Source of the DNA: Henricia sp. BOLD:AAB3569
Taxonomy: Eukaryota > Echinodermata > Asteroidea > Spinulosida > Echinasteridae
Direction of reading: 5' to 3'
Length of the DNA stretch: 64,000 bases
Assembly: GCA_037783545.1 (NCBI GenBank)
Contig: JBBELK010000680.1
Coordinates: forward strand, 160,337 to 224,336
The notes beneath the pieces are model-generated. The model had not been told where the DNA came from, searched no databases, and saw nothing but the letters and a program-made list of their open reading frames with translations. Positions 14,083 to 28,700 of this stretch are shown piece by piece; the first letter of the stretch is position 1, and each line of letters starts with the position of its first letter. The position numbers and the translations under genes are program-made.

Positions 14083-17000
14083 TCAGGAAGCCCCAACCCA
14101 GTTTTTTCTAAACTTTGAAATTTCTCTGCCATTTCCCGGCGAAAGTCTGTCAATTTGTTTATGACAAGTGCGCAATATAGAGAGTTTAGGGCATGCAAAA
14201 TTTGAAGTTCGTCGGAACATTTTTCGACCTCCAAATTTGCCGACGTTTGGACCACACTTTGACCAAATTGCCGAGCCAAACTGCGGTGCGTTAACGACAG
14301 TCCGAATGACTGAGCATGCGCACAACTCAGGAGTACCCCAAAGAGGTGTGTACAGACAGCCACGGTTTGCGTGAGAGCAGTCAGGAAGCCTCAACCCAGT
14401 TTTTTTCTAAACTTTGAAATTTCTCTGCCATTTCCCGGCGAAAGTCTGTCAATTTTTTATGACAAGTGCGCAATATAGAGAGTTTAGGGCATGCAAAATT
14501 TGAAGTTCGTCGGAACATTTTTCGACCTCCCAATTTGCCGACGTTTGGACCACACTTTGACCAAATTGCCGAGCCAAACTGCGGTGCGTTAACGACAGTC
14601 CGAATGACTGAGCATGCGCACAACTCAGGAGTACCCCAAAGAGGTGTGTACAGACAGCCACGGTTTGCGTGAGAGCAGTCAGGAAGCCCCAACCCAGTTT
14701 TTTCTAAACTTTGAAATTTCTCTGCCATTTCCCGGCGAAAGTCTGTCAATTTGTTTATGACAAGTGCGCAATATAGAGAGTTTAGGGCATGCAAAATTTG
14801 AAGTTCGTCGGAACATTTTTCAACCACCAAATTTGCCGACGTTTGGACCACACTTTGACCAAATTGCCGAGCCAAACTGCGGTGCGTTAACGACAGTCCG
14901 AATGACTGAGCATGCGCACAACTCAGGAGTACCCCAAAGAGGTGTGTACAGACAGCCACGGTTTGCGTGAGAGCAGTCAGGAAGCCTCAACCCAGGTTTT
15001 TCTAAACTTTGAAATTTTTCTGCCATTTCCCGGCGAAAGTCTGTCAATTTTTTATGACAAGTGCGCAATATAGAAAGTTTAGGGCATGCAAAATTTGAAG
15101 TTCGTCGGAACATTTTTTGACCTCCAAATTTGCCGACGTTTGGACCACACTTTGACCAAATTGCCGAGCCAAACTGCGGTGCGTTAACGACAGTCCGAAT
15201 GACTGAGCATGCGCACAACTCAGGAGTACCCCAAATAGGTGTGTACAGACAGCCACGGTTTGCGTGAGAGCAGTCAGGAAGCCTCAACCCAGTTTTTTAT
15301 AAACTTTGAAATTTCTCTGCCATTTCCCGGCGAAAGTCTGTCAATTTTTTATGACAAGTGCGCAATATAGAGAGTTTAGGGCATGCAAAATTTGAAGTTC
15401 GTCGGAACATTTTTCGACCTCCAAATTTGCCGACGTTTGGACCACACTTTGACCAAATTGCCGAGCCAAACTGCGGTGCGTTAACGACAGTCCGAATGAC
15501 TGAGCATGCGCACAACTCAGGAGTACCCCAAAGAGGTGTGTACAGACAGCCACGGTTTGCGTGAGAGCAGTCAGGAAGCCTCAACCCATTTTTTTCTAAA
15601 CTTTGAAATTTCTCTGCCATTTCCCGGCGAAAGTCTGTCAATTTTTTATGACAAGTGCGCAATATAGAGAATTTAGGGCATGCAAAATTTGAAGTTCGTC
15701 GGAACATTTTTCGACCTCCAAATTTGCCGACGTTTGGACCACACTTTGACCAAATTGCCGAGCCAAACTGCGGTGCGTTAACGACAGTCCGAATGACTGA
15801 GCATGCGCACAACTCAGGAGTACCCCAAAGAGGTGTGTACAGACAGCCACGGTTTGCGTGAGAGCAGTCAGGAAGCCTCAACCCAGTTTTTTCTAAACTT
15901 TGAAATTTCTCTGCCATTTCCCGGCGAAAGTCTGTCAATTTTTTATGACAAGTGCGCAATATAGAGAGTTTAGGGCATGCCAAATTTGAAGTTCGTCGGA
16001 ACATTTTTCGACCTCCAAATTTGCCGACGTTTGGACCACACTTTGACCAAATTGCCGAGCCAAACTGCGGTGCGTTAACGACAGTCCGAATGACTGAGCA
16101 TGCGCACAACTCAGGAGTACCCCAAAGAGGTGTGTACAGACAGCCACGGTTTGCGTGAGAGCAGTCAGGAAGCCTCAACCCAGTTTTTTCTAAACTTTGA
16201 AATTTCTCTGCCATTTCCCGGCGAAAGTCTGTCAATTTTTTATGACAAGTGCGCAATATAGAGAGTTTAGGGCATGCAAAATTTGAAGTTCGTCCAAACA
16301 TTTTTCGACCTCCAAATTTGCCGACGTTTGGACCACACTTTGACCAAATTGCCGAGCCAAACTGCGGTGCGTTAACGACAGTCCGAATGACTGAGCATGC
16401 GCACAACTCAGGAGTACCCCAAAGAGGTGTGTACAGACAGCCACGGTTTGCGTGAGAGCAGTCAGGAAGCCTCAACCCAGTTTTTTCTAAACTTTGAAAT
16501 TTCTCTGCCATTTCCCGTCGAAAGTCTGTCAATTTTTTATGACAAGTGCGCAATATAGAGAGTTTAGGGCATGCCAAATTTGAAGTTCGTCGGAACATTT
16601 TTCGACCTCCAAATTTGCCGACGTTTGGACCACACTTTGACCAAATTGCCGAGCCAAACTGCGGTGCGTTAACGACAGTCCGAATGACTGAGCATGCGCA
16701 CAACTCAGGAGTACCCCAAAGAGGTGTGTACAGACAGCCACGGTTTGCGTGAGAGCAGTCAGGAAGCCCCAACCCAGTTTTTTCTAAACTTTGAAATTTC
16801 TCTGCCATTTCCCGGCGAAAGTCTGTCAATTTGTTTATGACAAGTGCGCAATATAGAGAGTTTAGGGCATGCAAAATTTGAAGTTCGTCGGAACATTTTT
16901 CGACCTCCAAATTTGCCGACGTTTGGACCACACTTTGACCAAATTGCCGAGCCAAACTGCGGTGCGTTAACGACAGTCCGAATGACTGAGCATGCGCACA

Positions 17001-19434
17001 ACTCAGGAGTACCCCAAAGAGGTGTGTACAGACAGCCACGGTTTGCGTGAGAGCAGTCAGGAAGCCTCAACCCAGTTTTTTTCTAAACTTTGAAATTTCT
17101 CTGCCATTTCCCGGCGAAAGTCTGTCAATTTTTTATGACAAGTGCGCAATATAGAGAGTTTAGGGCATGCAAAATTTGAAGTTCGTCGGAACATTTTTCG
17201 ACCTCCCAATTTGCCGACGTTTGGACCACACTTTGACCAAATTGCCGAGCCAAACTGCGGTGCGTTAACGACAGTCCGAATGACTGAGCATGCGCACAAC
17301 TCAGGAGTACCCCAAAGAGGTGTGTACAGACAGCCACGGTTTGCGTGAGAGCAGTCAGGAAGCCCCAACCCAGTTTTTTCTAAACTTTGAAATTTCTCTG
17401 CCATTTCCCGGCGAAAGTCTGTCAATTTGTTTATGACAAGTGCGCAATATAGAGAGTTTAGGGCATGCAAAATTTGAAGTTCGTCGGAACATTTTTCGAC
17501 CTCCAAATTTGCCGACGTTTGGACCACACTTTGACCAAATTGCCGAGCCAAACTGCGGTGCGTTAACGACAGTCCGAATGACTGAGCATGCGCACAACTC
17601 AGGAGTACCCCAAAGAGGTGTGTACAGACAGCCACGGTTTGCGTGAGAGCAGTCAGGAAGCCTCAACCCAGGTTTTTCTAAACTTTGAAATTTTTCTGCC
17701 ATTTCCCGGCGAAAGTCTGTCAATTTTTTATGACAAGTGCGCAATATAGAGAGTTTAGGGCATGCAAAATTTGAAGTTCGTCGGAACATTTTTCGACCTC
17801 CAAATTTGCCGACGTTTGGACCACACTTTGACCAAATTGCCGAGCCAAACTGCGGTGCGTTAACGACAGTCCGAATGACTGAGCATGCGCACAACTCAGG
17901 AGTACCCCAAATAGGTGTGTACAGACAGCCACGGTTTGCGTGAGAGCAGTCAGGAAGCCTCAACCCAGTTTTTTATAAACTTTGAAATTTCTCTGCCATT
18001 TCCCGGCGAAAGTCTGTCAATTTTTTATGACAAGTGCGCAATATAGAGAGTTTAGGGCATGCAAAATTTGAAGTTCGTCGGAACATTTTTCGACCTCCAA
18101 ATTTGCCGACGTTTGGACCACACTTTGACCAAATTGCCGAGCCAAACTGCGGTGCGTTAACGACAGTCCGAATGACTGAGCATGCGCACAACTCAGGAGT
18201 ACCCCAAAGAGGTGTGTACAGACAGCCACGGTTTGCGTGAGAGCAGTCAGGAAGCCTCAACCCATTTTTTTCTAAACTTTGAAATTTCTCTGCCATTTCC
18301 CGGCGAAAGTCTGTCAATTTTTTATGACAAGTGCGCAATATAGAGAATTTAGGGCATGCAAAATTTGAAGTTCGTCGGAACATTTTTCGACCTCCAAATT
18401 TGCCGACGTTTGGACCACACTTTGACCAAATTGCCGAGCCAAACTGCGGTGCGTTAACGACAGTCCGAATGACTGAGCATGCGCACAACTCAGGAGTACC
18501 CCAAAGAGGTGTGTACAGACAGCCACGGTTTGCGTGAGAGCAGTCAGGAAGCCTCAACCCAGTTTTTTCTAAACTTTGAAATTTCTCTGCCATTTCCCGG
18601 CGAAAGTCTGTCAATTTTTTATGACAAGTGCGCAATATAGAGAGTTTAGGGCATGCCAAATTTGAAGTTCGTCGGAACATTTTTCGACCTCCAAATTTGC
18701 CGACGTTTGGACCACACTTTGACCAAATTGCCGAGCCAAACTGCGGTGCGTTAACGACAGTCCGAATGACTGAGCATGCGCACAACTCAGGAGTACCCCA
18801 AAGAGGTGTGTACAGACAGCCACGGTTTGCGTGAGAGCAGTCAGGAAGCCTCAACCCAGTTTTTTCTAAACTTTGAAATTTCTCTGCCATTTCCCGGCGA
18901 AAGTCTGTCAATTTTTTATGACAAGTGCGCAATATAGAGAGTTTAGGGCATGCAAAATTTGAAGTTCGTCCAAACATTTTTCGACCTCCAAATTTGCCGA
19001 CGTTTGGACCACACTTTGACCAAATTGCCGAGCCAAACTGCGGTGCGTTAACGACAGTCCGAATGACTGAGCATGCGCACAACTCAGGAGTACCCCAAAG
19101 AGGTGTGTACAGACAGCCACGGTTTGCGTGAGAGCAGTCAGGAAGCCTCAACCCAGTTTTTTCTAAACTTTGAAATTTCTCTGCCATTTCCCGTCGAAAG
19201 TCTGTCAATTTTTTATGACAAGTGCGCAATATAGAGAGTTTAGGGCATGCCAAATTTGAAGTTCGTCGGAACATTTTTCGACCTCCAAATTTGCCGACGT
19301 TTGGACCACACTTTGACCAAATTGCCGAGCCAAACTGCGGTGCGTTAACGACAGTCCGAATGACTGAGCATGCGCACAACTCAGGAGTACCCCAAAGAGG
19401 TGTGTACAGACAGCCACGGTTTGCGTGAGAGCAG
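14083..19434. repeat. Nine-monomer higher-order repeat, 2676-bp period, two units
   Basis: Variants repeat 2676 bp apart: TTTTTTATAAAC near 15295 and 17971, GAGAATTTAGGG near 15668 and 18344, TTCGTCCAAACATT near 16290 and 18966, and TTTCCCGTCGAAAG near 16513 and 19189. The first unit has private changes, for example TTTTTCAACCACC near 14818, that the second lacks, so the units have begun to diverge. Confidence 0.88.
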
Positions 19435-22400
19435 TCAGGAAGCCTCAACCCAGTTTTTTCTAAACTTTGAAATTTCTCTGCCATTTCCCGGCGAAAGTCT
19501 GTCAATTTTTTATGACAAGTGCGCAATATAGAGAGTTTAGGGCATGCAAAATTTGAAGTTCGTCGGAACATTTTTCGACCTCCAAAATTGCCGACGTTTG
19601 GACCACACTTTGACCAAATTGCCGAGCCAAACTGCGGTGCGTTAACGACAGTCCGAATGACTGAGCATGCGCACATCTCAGGAGTACCCCAAAGAGGTGT
19701 GTACAGACAGCCACGGTTTGCGTGAGAGCAGTCAGGAAGCCTCAACCCAGTTTTTTTCTAAACTTTGAAATTTCTCTGCCATTTCCCGGCGAAAGTCTGT
19801 CAATTTTTTATGACAAGTGCGCAATATAGAGAGTTTAGGGCATGCCAAATTTGAAGTTCGTTGGAACATTTTTCGACCTCCAAATTTGCCGACGTTTGGA
19901 CCACACTTTGACCAAATTGCCTAGCCAAACTGCGGTGCGTTAACGACAGTCCGAATGACTGAGCATGCGCACAACTCAGTAGTACCCCAAAGAGGTGTGT
20001 ACAGACAGCCGCGGTTTGCGTGAGAGCAGTCAGGAGGCCTCAACCCAGTTTTTTCTAAACTTTGAAATTTCTCTGCCATTTCCCGGCGAAAGTCTGTCAA
20101 TTTTTTATGACAAGTGCGCAATATAGAGAGTTTAGGACATGCAAAATTTGAAGTTCGTCGGAACATTTTTCGACCTCCAAATTTGCCGACGTTTGGACCA
20201 CACTTTGACCAAATTGCCGAGCCAAACTGCAGTGCGTTAACGACAGTCCGAATGACTGAGCATGCGCACAACTCAGGAGTACCCCAAAGAGGTGTGTACA
20301 GACAGCCACGGTTTGCGTGAGAGCAGTCAGGAAGCCTCAACCCAGTTTTTTCTAAACTTTGAAATTTCTCTGCCATTTCCCGGCGAAGGTCTGTCAATTT
20401 TTTATGACAAGTGCGCAATATAGAGAGTTTAGGGCATGCAAAATTTGAAGTTCGTCGGAACATTTTTCGACCTCCAAATTTGCCGACGTTTGGACCACAC
20501 TTTGTCCAAATTGCCGAGCCAAACTGCGGTGCGTTAACGACAGTCCGAATGACTGAGCATGCGCACAACTCGGGAGTACCCCAAAGAGGTGTGTACAGAC
20601 AGCCACGGTTTGCGTGAGAGCAGTCAGGAAGCCTCAACCCAGTTTTTTCTAAACTTTGAAATTTCACTGCCATTTCCCGGCGAAAGTCTGTCAATGTTTT
20701 ATGACAAGTGCGCAATATAGAGAGTTTAGGGCATGCAAAATTTGAAGTTCGTCGGAACATTTTTCGACCTCCAAATTTGCCGACGTTTGGACCACACTTT
20801 GACCAAATTGCCGAGCCAAACTGCGGTGCGTTAACGACAGTCCGAATGACTGAGCATGCGCACAACTCAGGAGTACCCCAAAGAGGTGTGTACAGACAGC
20901 CACGGTTTGCGTGAGCAGTCAGGAAGCCTCAACCCAGTTTTTTCTAAACTTTGAAATTTCTCTGCCATTTCCCGGCGAAAGTCTGTCAATTTTTTATGAC
21001 AAGTGCGCAATATAGAGAGTTTAGGGCATGCAAAATTTGAAGTTCGTCGGAACATTTTTCGACCTCCAAATTTGCCGACGTTTGGACCACACTTTGACCA
21101 AATTGCCGAGCCAAACTGCGGTGCGTTAACGACAGTCCGAATGACTGAGCATGCGCACAACTCAGGAGTACCCAAAAGAGGTGTGTACAGACAGCCACGG
21201 TTTGCGTGAGAGCAGTCAGGAAGCCTCAACCCAGTTTTTTCTAAACTTTGAAATTTCTCTGCCATTTCCCGGCGAAAGTCTGTCAATTTTTTATGACAAG
21301 TGCGCAATATAGAGAATTTAGGGCATGCAAAATTTGAAGTTCGTCGGAACATTTTTCGACCTCCAAATTTGCCGACGTTTGGACCACACTTTGACCAAAT
21401 TGCCGAGCCAAACTGCGGTGCGTTAACGACAGTCCGAATGACTGAGCATGCGCACATCTCAGGAGTACCCCAAAGAGGTGTGTACAGACAGCCACGGTTT
21501 GCGTGAGAGCAGTCAGGAGGCCTCAACCCAGTTTTTTCTAAACTTTGAAATTTCTCTGCCATTTCCCGGCGAAAGTCTGTCAATTTTTTATGACAAGTGC
21601 GCAATATAGAGAGTTTAGGGCATGCAAAATTTGAAGTTCGTCGGAACATTTTTCGACCTCCAAATTTGCCGACGTTTGGACCACACTTTGACCAAATTGC
21701 CGAGCCAAACTGCGGTGCGTTAACGACAGTCCGAATGACTGAGCATGCGCACAACTCAGGAGTACCCCAAAGAGGTGTGTACAGACAGCCACGGTTTGCG
21801 TGAGAGCAGTCAGGAAGCCTCAACCCAGTTTTTTCTAAACTTTGAAATTTCTCTGCCATTTCCCGGCGAAAGTCTGTCAATTTTTTATGACAAGTGCGCA
21901 ATATAGAGAATTTAGGGCATGCAAAATTTGAAGTTCGTCGGAACATTTTTCGACCTCCAAATTTGCCGACGTTTGGACCACACTTTGACCAAATTGCCGA
22001 GCCAAACTGCGGTGCGTTAACGACAGTCCGAATGACTGAGCATGCGCACAACTCAGGAGTACCCCAAAGAGGTGTGTACAGACAGCCACGGTTTGCGTGA
22101 GAGCAGTCAGGAAGCCTCAACCCAGTTTTTTTCTAAACTTTGAAATTTCTCTGCCATTTCCCGGCGAAAGTCTGTCAATTTTTTATGACAAGTGCGCAAT
22201 ATAGAGAGTTTAGGGCATGCAAAATTTGAAGTTCGTCGGAACATTTTTCGACCTCCAAATTTGCCGACGTTTGGACCACACTTTGACCAAATTGCCGAGC
22301 CAAACTGCGGTGCGTTAACGACAGTCCGAATGACTGAGCATGCGCACAACTCAGGAGTACCCCAAAGAGGTGTGTACAGACAGCCACGGTTTGCGTGAGA

Positions 22401-25400
22401 GCAGTCAGGAAGCCTCAACCCAGTTTTTTCTAAACTTTGAAATTTCTCTGCCATTTCCCGGCGAAAGTCTGTCAATTTTTTATGACAAGTGCGCAATATA
22501 GAGAGTTTAGAGCATGCCAAATTTGAAGTTCGTCGGAACATTTTTCGACCTCCAAATTTGCCGACGTTTGGACCACACTTTGACCAAATTGCCGAGCCAA
22601 ACTGCGGTGCGTTAACGACAGTCCGAATGACTGAGCATGCGCACAACTCAGGAGTACCCCAAAGAGGTGTGTACAGACAGCCACGGTTTGCGTGAGAGCA
22701 GTCAGGAAGCCTCAACCCAGTTTTTTATAAACTTTGAAATTTATCTGCCATTTCCCGGCGAAAGTCTGTCAATTTTTTATGACAAGTGCGCAATATAGAG
22801 AGTTTAGGGCATGCAAAATTTGAAGTTCGTCGGAACATTTTTCGACCTCCAAATTTGCCGACGTTTGGACCACACTTTGTCCAAATTGCCGAGCCAAACT
22901 GCGGTGCGTTAACGACAGTCCGAATGACTGAGCATGCGCACAACTCGGGAGTACCCCAAAGAGGTGTGTACAGACAGCCACGGTTTGCGTGAGAGCAGTC
23001 AGGAAGCCTCAACCCAGTTTTTTCTAAACTTTGAAATTTCACTGCCATTTCCCGGCGAAAGTCTGTCAATGTTTTATGACAAGTGCGCAATATAGAGAGT
23101 TTAGGGCATGCAAAATTTGAAGTTCGTCGGAACATTTTTCGACCTCCCAATTTGCCGACGTTTGGACCACACTTTGACCAAATTGCCGAGCCAAACTGCG
23201 GTGCGTTAACGACAGTCCGAATGACTGAGCATGCGCACAACTCGGGAGTACCCCAAAGAGGTGTGTACAGACAGCCACGGTTTGCGTGAGAGCAGTCAGG
23301 AAGCCTCAACCCAGTTTTTTCTAAACTTTGAAATTTCTCTGCCATTTCCCGGCGAAAGTCTGTCATTTTTTTATGACAAGTGCGCAATATAGAGAGTTTA
23401 GGGCATGCAAAATTTGAAGTTCGTCGGAACATTTTTCGACCTCCAAATTTGCCGACGTTTGGACCACACTTTGACCAAATTGCCGAGCCAAACTGCGGTG
23501 CGTTAACGACAGTCCGAATGACTGAGCATGCGCACAACTCAGGAGTACCCCAAAGAGGTGTGTACAGACAGCCACGGTTTGCGTGAGAGCAGTCAGGAAG
23601 CCTCAACCCAGTTTTTTCTAAACTTTGAAATTTCTCTGCCATTTCCCGGCGAAAGTCTGTCAATTTTTTATGACAAGTGCGCAATATAGAGAGTTTAGGG
23701 CATGCAAAATTTGAAGTTCGTCGGAACATTTTTCGACCTCCAAATTTGCCGACGTTTGGACCACACTTTGACCAAATTGCCGAGCCAAACTGCGGTGCGT
23801 TAACGACAGTCCGAATGACTGAGCATGCGCACAACTCAGGAGTACCCCAAAGAGGTGTGTACAGACAGCCACGGTTTGCGTGAGAGCAGTCAGGAAGCCT
23901 CAACCCAGTTTTTTCTAAACTTTGAAATTTCTCTGCCATTTCCCGGCGAAAGTCTGTCAATTTTTTATGACAAGTGCGCAATATAGAGAATTTAGGGCAT
24001 GCAAAATTTGAAGTTCGTCGGAACATTTTTCGACCTCCAAATTTGCCGACGTTTGGACCACACTTTGACCAAATTGCCGAGCCAAACTGCGGTGCGTTAA
24101 CGACAGTCCGAATGACTGAGCATGCGCACAACTCAGGAGTACCCCAAAGAGGTGTGTACAGACAGCCACGGTTTGCGTGAGAGCAGTCAGGAAGCCTCAA
24201 CCCAGTTTTTTCTAAACTTTGAAATTTCTCTGCCATTTCCCGGCGAAAGTCTGTCAATTTTTATGACAAGTGCGCAATATAGAGAGTTTAGGGCATGCCA
24301 AATTTGAAGTTCGTCGGAACATTTTTCGACCTCCAAATTTGCCGACGTTTGGACCACACTTTGACCAAATTGCCGAGCCAAACTGCGGTGCGTTAACGAC
24401 AGTCCGAATGACTGAGCATGCGCACAACTCAGGAGTACCCCAAAGAGGTGTGTACAGGCAGCCACGGTTTGCGTGAGAGCAGTCAGGAAGCCTCAACCCA
24501 GTTTTTTCTAAACTTTGAAATTTCTCTGCCATTTCCCGGCGAAAGTCTGTCAATTTTTTATGACAAGTGCGCAATATAGAGAGTTTAGGGCATGCAAAAT
24601 TTGAAGTTCGTCGGAACATTTTTCGACCTCCAAATTTGCCGACGTTTGGACCACACTTTGACCAAATTGCCGAGCCAAACTGCGGTGCGTTAACGACAGT
24701 CCGAATGACTGAGCATGCGCACATCTCAGGAGTACCCCAAAGAGGTGTGTACAGACAGCCACGGTTTGCGTGAGAGCAGTCAGGAAGCCTCAACCCAGTT
24801 TTTTCTAAACTTTGAAATTTCTCTGCCATTTCCCGGCGAAAGTCTGTCAATTTTTTATGACAAGTGCGCAATATAGAGAGTTTAGGGCATGCCAAATTTG
24901 AAGTTCGTTGGAACATTTTTCGACCTCCAAATTTGCCGACGTTTGGACCACACTTTGACCAAATTGCCTAGCCAAACTGCGGTGCGTTAACGACAGTCCG
25001 AATGACTGAGCATGCGCACAACTCAGGAGTACCCCAAAGAGGTGTGTACAGACAGCCACGGTTTGCGTGAGAGCAGTCAGGAAGCCTCAACCCAGTTTTT
25101 TCTAAACTTTGAAATTTCTCTGCCATTTCCCGGCGAAAGTCTGTCAATTTTTTATGACAAGTGCGCAATATAGAGAGTTTAGGGCATGCAAAATTTGAAG
25201 TTCGTCGGAACATTTTTCGACCTCCAAATTTGCCGACGTTTGGACCACACTTTGTCCAAATTGCCGAGCCAAACTGCGGTGCGTTAACGACAGTCCGAAT
25301 GACTGAGCATGCGCACAACTCAGGAGTACCCCAAAGAGGTGTGTACAGACAGCCACGGTTTGCGTGAGAGCAGTCAGGAAGCCTCAACCCAGTTTTTTCT

Positions 25401-25754
25401 AAACTTTGAAATTTCTCTGCCATTTCCCGGCGAAAGTCTGTCAATTTTTTATGACAAGTGCGCAATATAGAGAGTTTAGGGCATGCAAAATTTGAAGTTC
25501 GTCGGAACATTTTTCGACCTCCAAATTTGCCGACGTTTGGACCACACTTTGTCCAAATTGCCGAGCCAAACTGCGGTGCGTTAACGACAGTCCGAATGAC
25601 TGAGCATGCGCACAACTCAGGAGTACCCCAAAGAGGTGTGTACAGACAGCCACGGTTTGCGTGAGAGCAGTCAGGAAGCCTCAACCCAGTTTTTTCTAAA
25701 CTTTGAAATTTCTCTGCCATTTCCCGGCGAAAGTCTGTCAATTTTTTATGACAA

Positions 25755-28700
25755 GTGCGCAATATAGAGAGTTTAGGGCATGCAAAATTTGAAGTTCGTC
25801 GGAACATTTTTCGACCTCCAAATTTGCCGACGTTTGGACCACACTTTGACCAAATTGCCGAGCCAAACTGCGGTGCGTTAACGACAGTCCGAATGACTGA
25901 GCATGCGCACAACTCAGGAGTACCCCAAAGAGGTGTGTACAGACAGCCACGGTTTGCTGAGAGCAGTCAGGAAGCCTCAACCCAGTTTTTTCTAAACTTT
26001 GAAATTTCTCTGCCATTTCCCGGCGAAAGTCTGTCAATTTGTTATGACAAGTGCGCAATATAGAGAGTTTAGGGCATGCAAAATTTGAAGTTCGTCGGAA
26101 CATTTTTCTACCTCCAAATTTGCCGACGTTTGGATCACACTTTGACCAAATTGCCGAACCAAACTGCGGTGCGTTAACGACAGTCCGAATGACTGAGCAT
26201 GCGCACAACTCAGGAGTACCCCAAAGAGGTGTGTACAGACAGCCACGGTTTGCGTGAGAGCAGTCAGGAAGCCTCAACCCAGTTTTTTTCTAAACTTTGA
26301 AATTTCTCTGCCATTTCCCGGCGAAAGTCTGTCAATTTTTTATGACAAGTGCGCAATATAGAGAGTTTAGGGCATGCAAAATTTGAAGTTCGTCGGAACA
26401 TTTTTCGACCTCCAAATTTGCCGACGTTTGGACCACACTTTGACCAAATTGCCGAGCCAAACTGCGGTGCGTTAACGACAGTCCGAATGACTGAGCATGC
26501 GCACAACTCAGGAGTACCCCAAAGAGGTGTGTACAGACAGCCACGGTTTGCGTGAGAGCAGTCAGGAAGCCTCAACCCAGTTTTTTCTAAACTTTGAAAT
26601 TTCTCTGCCATTTCCCGGCGAAAGTCTGTCAATTTTTTATGACAAGTGCGCAATATAGAGAGTTTAGGGCATGCAAAATTTGAAGTTCGTCGGAACATTT
26701 TTCGACCTCCAAATTTGCCGACGTTTGGACCACACTTTGACCAAATTGCCGAGCCAAACTGCGGTGCGTTAACGACAGTCCGAATGACTGAGCATGCGCA
26801 CAACTCAGGAGTACCCCAAAAAGGTGTGTACAGACAGCCACGGTTTGCGTGAGAGCAGTCAGGAAGCCTCAACCCAGTTTTTTCTAAACTTTGAAATTTC
26901 TCTGCCATTTCCCGGCGAAAGTCTGTCAATTTTTTATGACAAGTGCGCAATATAGAGAGTTTAGGGCATGCAAAATTTGAAGTTCGTCGGAACATTTTTC
27001 GACCTCCAAATTTGCCGACGTTTGGACCACACTTTGACCAAATTGCCGAGCCAAACTGCGGTGCGTTAACGACAGTCCGAATGACTGAGCATGCGCACAA
27101 CTCAGGAGTACCCCAAAGAGGTGTGTACAGACAGCCACGGTTTGCGTGAGAGCAGTCAGGAAGCCTCAACCCAGTTTTTTCTAAACTTTGAAATTTCTCT
27201 GCCATTTCCCGGCGAAAGTCTGTCAATTTTTTATGACAAGTGCGCAATATAGAGAGTTTAGGGCATGCAAAATTTGAAGTTCGTCGGAACATTTTTCGAC
27301 CTCCAAATTTGCCGACGTTTGGACCACACTTTGACCAAATTGCCGAGCCAAACTGCGGTGCGTTAACGACAGTCCGAATGACTGAGCATGCGCACAACTC
27401 AGGAGTACCCCAAAGAGGTGTGTACAGACAGCCACGGTTTGCGTGAGAGCAGTCAGGAAGCCTCAACCCAGTTTTTTCTAAACTTTGAAATTTCTCTGCC
27501 ATTTCCCGGCGAAAGTCTGTCAATTTTTTATGACAAGTGCGCAATATAGAGAGTTTAGCGCATGCAAAATTTGAAGTTCGTCGGAACATTTTTCGACCTC
27601 CAAATTTGCCGACGTTTGGACCACACTTTGACCAAATTGCCGAGCCAAACTGCGGTGCGTTAACGACAGTCCGAATGACTGAGCATGCGCACAACTCAGG
27701 AGTACCCCAAAGAGGTGTGTACAGACAGCCACGGTTTGCTGAGAGCAGTCAGGAAGCCTCAACCCAGTTTTTTCTAAACTTTGAAATTTCTCTGCCATTT
27801 CCCGGCGAAAGTCTGTCAATTTGTTATGACAAGTGCGCAATATAGAGAGTTTAGGGCATGCAAAATTTGAAGTTCGTCGGAACATTTTTCTACCTCCAAA
27901 TTTGCCGACGTTTGGATCACACTTTGACCAAATTGCCGAACCAAACTGCGGTGCGTTAACGACAGTCCGAATGACTGAGCATGCGCACAACTCAGGAGTA
28001 CCCCAAAGAGGTGTGTACAGACAGCCACGGTTTGCGTGAGAGCAGTCAGGAAGCCTCAACCCAGTTTTTTTCTAAACTTTGAAATTTCTCTGCCATTTCC
28101 CGGCGAAAGTCTGTCAATTTTTTATGACAAGTGCGCAATATAGAGAGTTTAGGGCATGCAAAATTTGAAGTTCGTCGGAACATTTTTCGACCTCCAAATT
28201 TGCCGACGTTTGGACCACACTTTGACCAAATTGCCGAGCCAAACTGCGGTGCGTTAACGACAGTCCGAATGACTGAGCATGCGCACAACTCAGGAGTACC
28301 CCAAAGAGGTGTGTACAGACAGCCACGGTTTGCGTGAGAGCAGTCAGGAAGCCTCAACCCAGTTTTTTCTAAACTTTGAAATTTCTCTGCCATTTCCCGG
28401 CGAAAGTCTGTCAATTTTTTATGACAAGTGCGCAATATAGAGAGTTTAGGGCATGCAAAATTTGAAGTTCGTCGGAACATTTTTCGACCTCCAAATTTGC
28501 CGACGTTTGGACCACACTTTGACCAAATTGCCGAGCCAAACTGCGGTGCGTTAACGACAGTCCGAATGACTGAGCATGCGCACAACTCAGGAGTACCCCA
28601 AAAAGGTGTGTACAGACAGCCACGGTTTGCGTGAGAGCAGTCAGGAAGCCTCAACCCAGTTTTTTCTAAACTTTGAAATTTCTCTGCCATTTCCCGGCGA

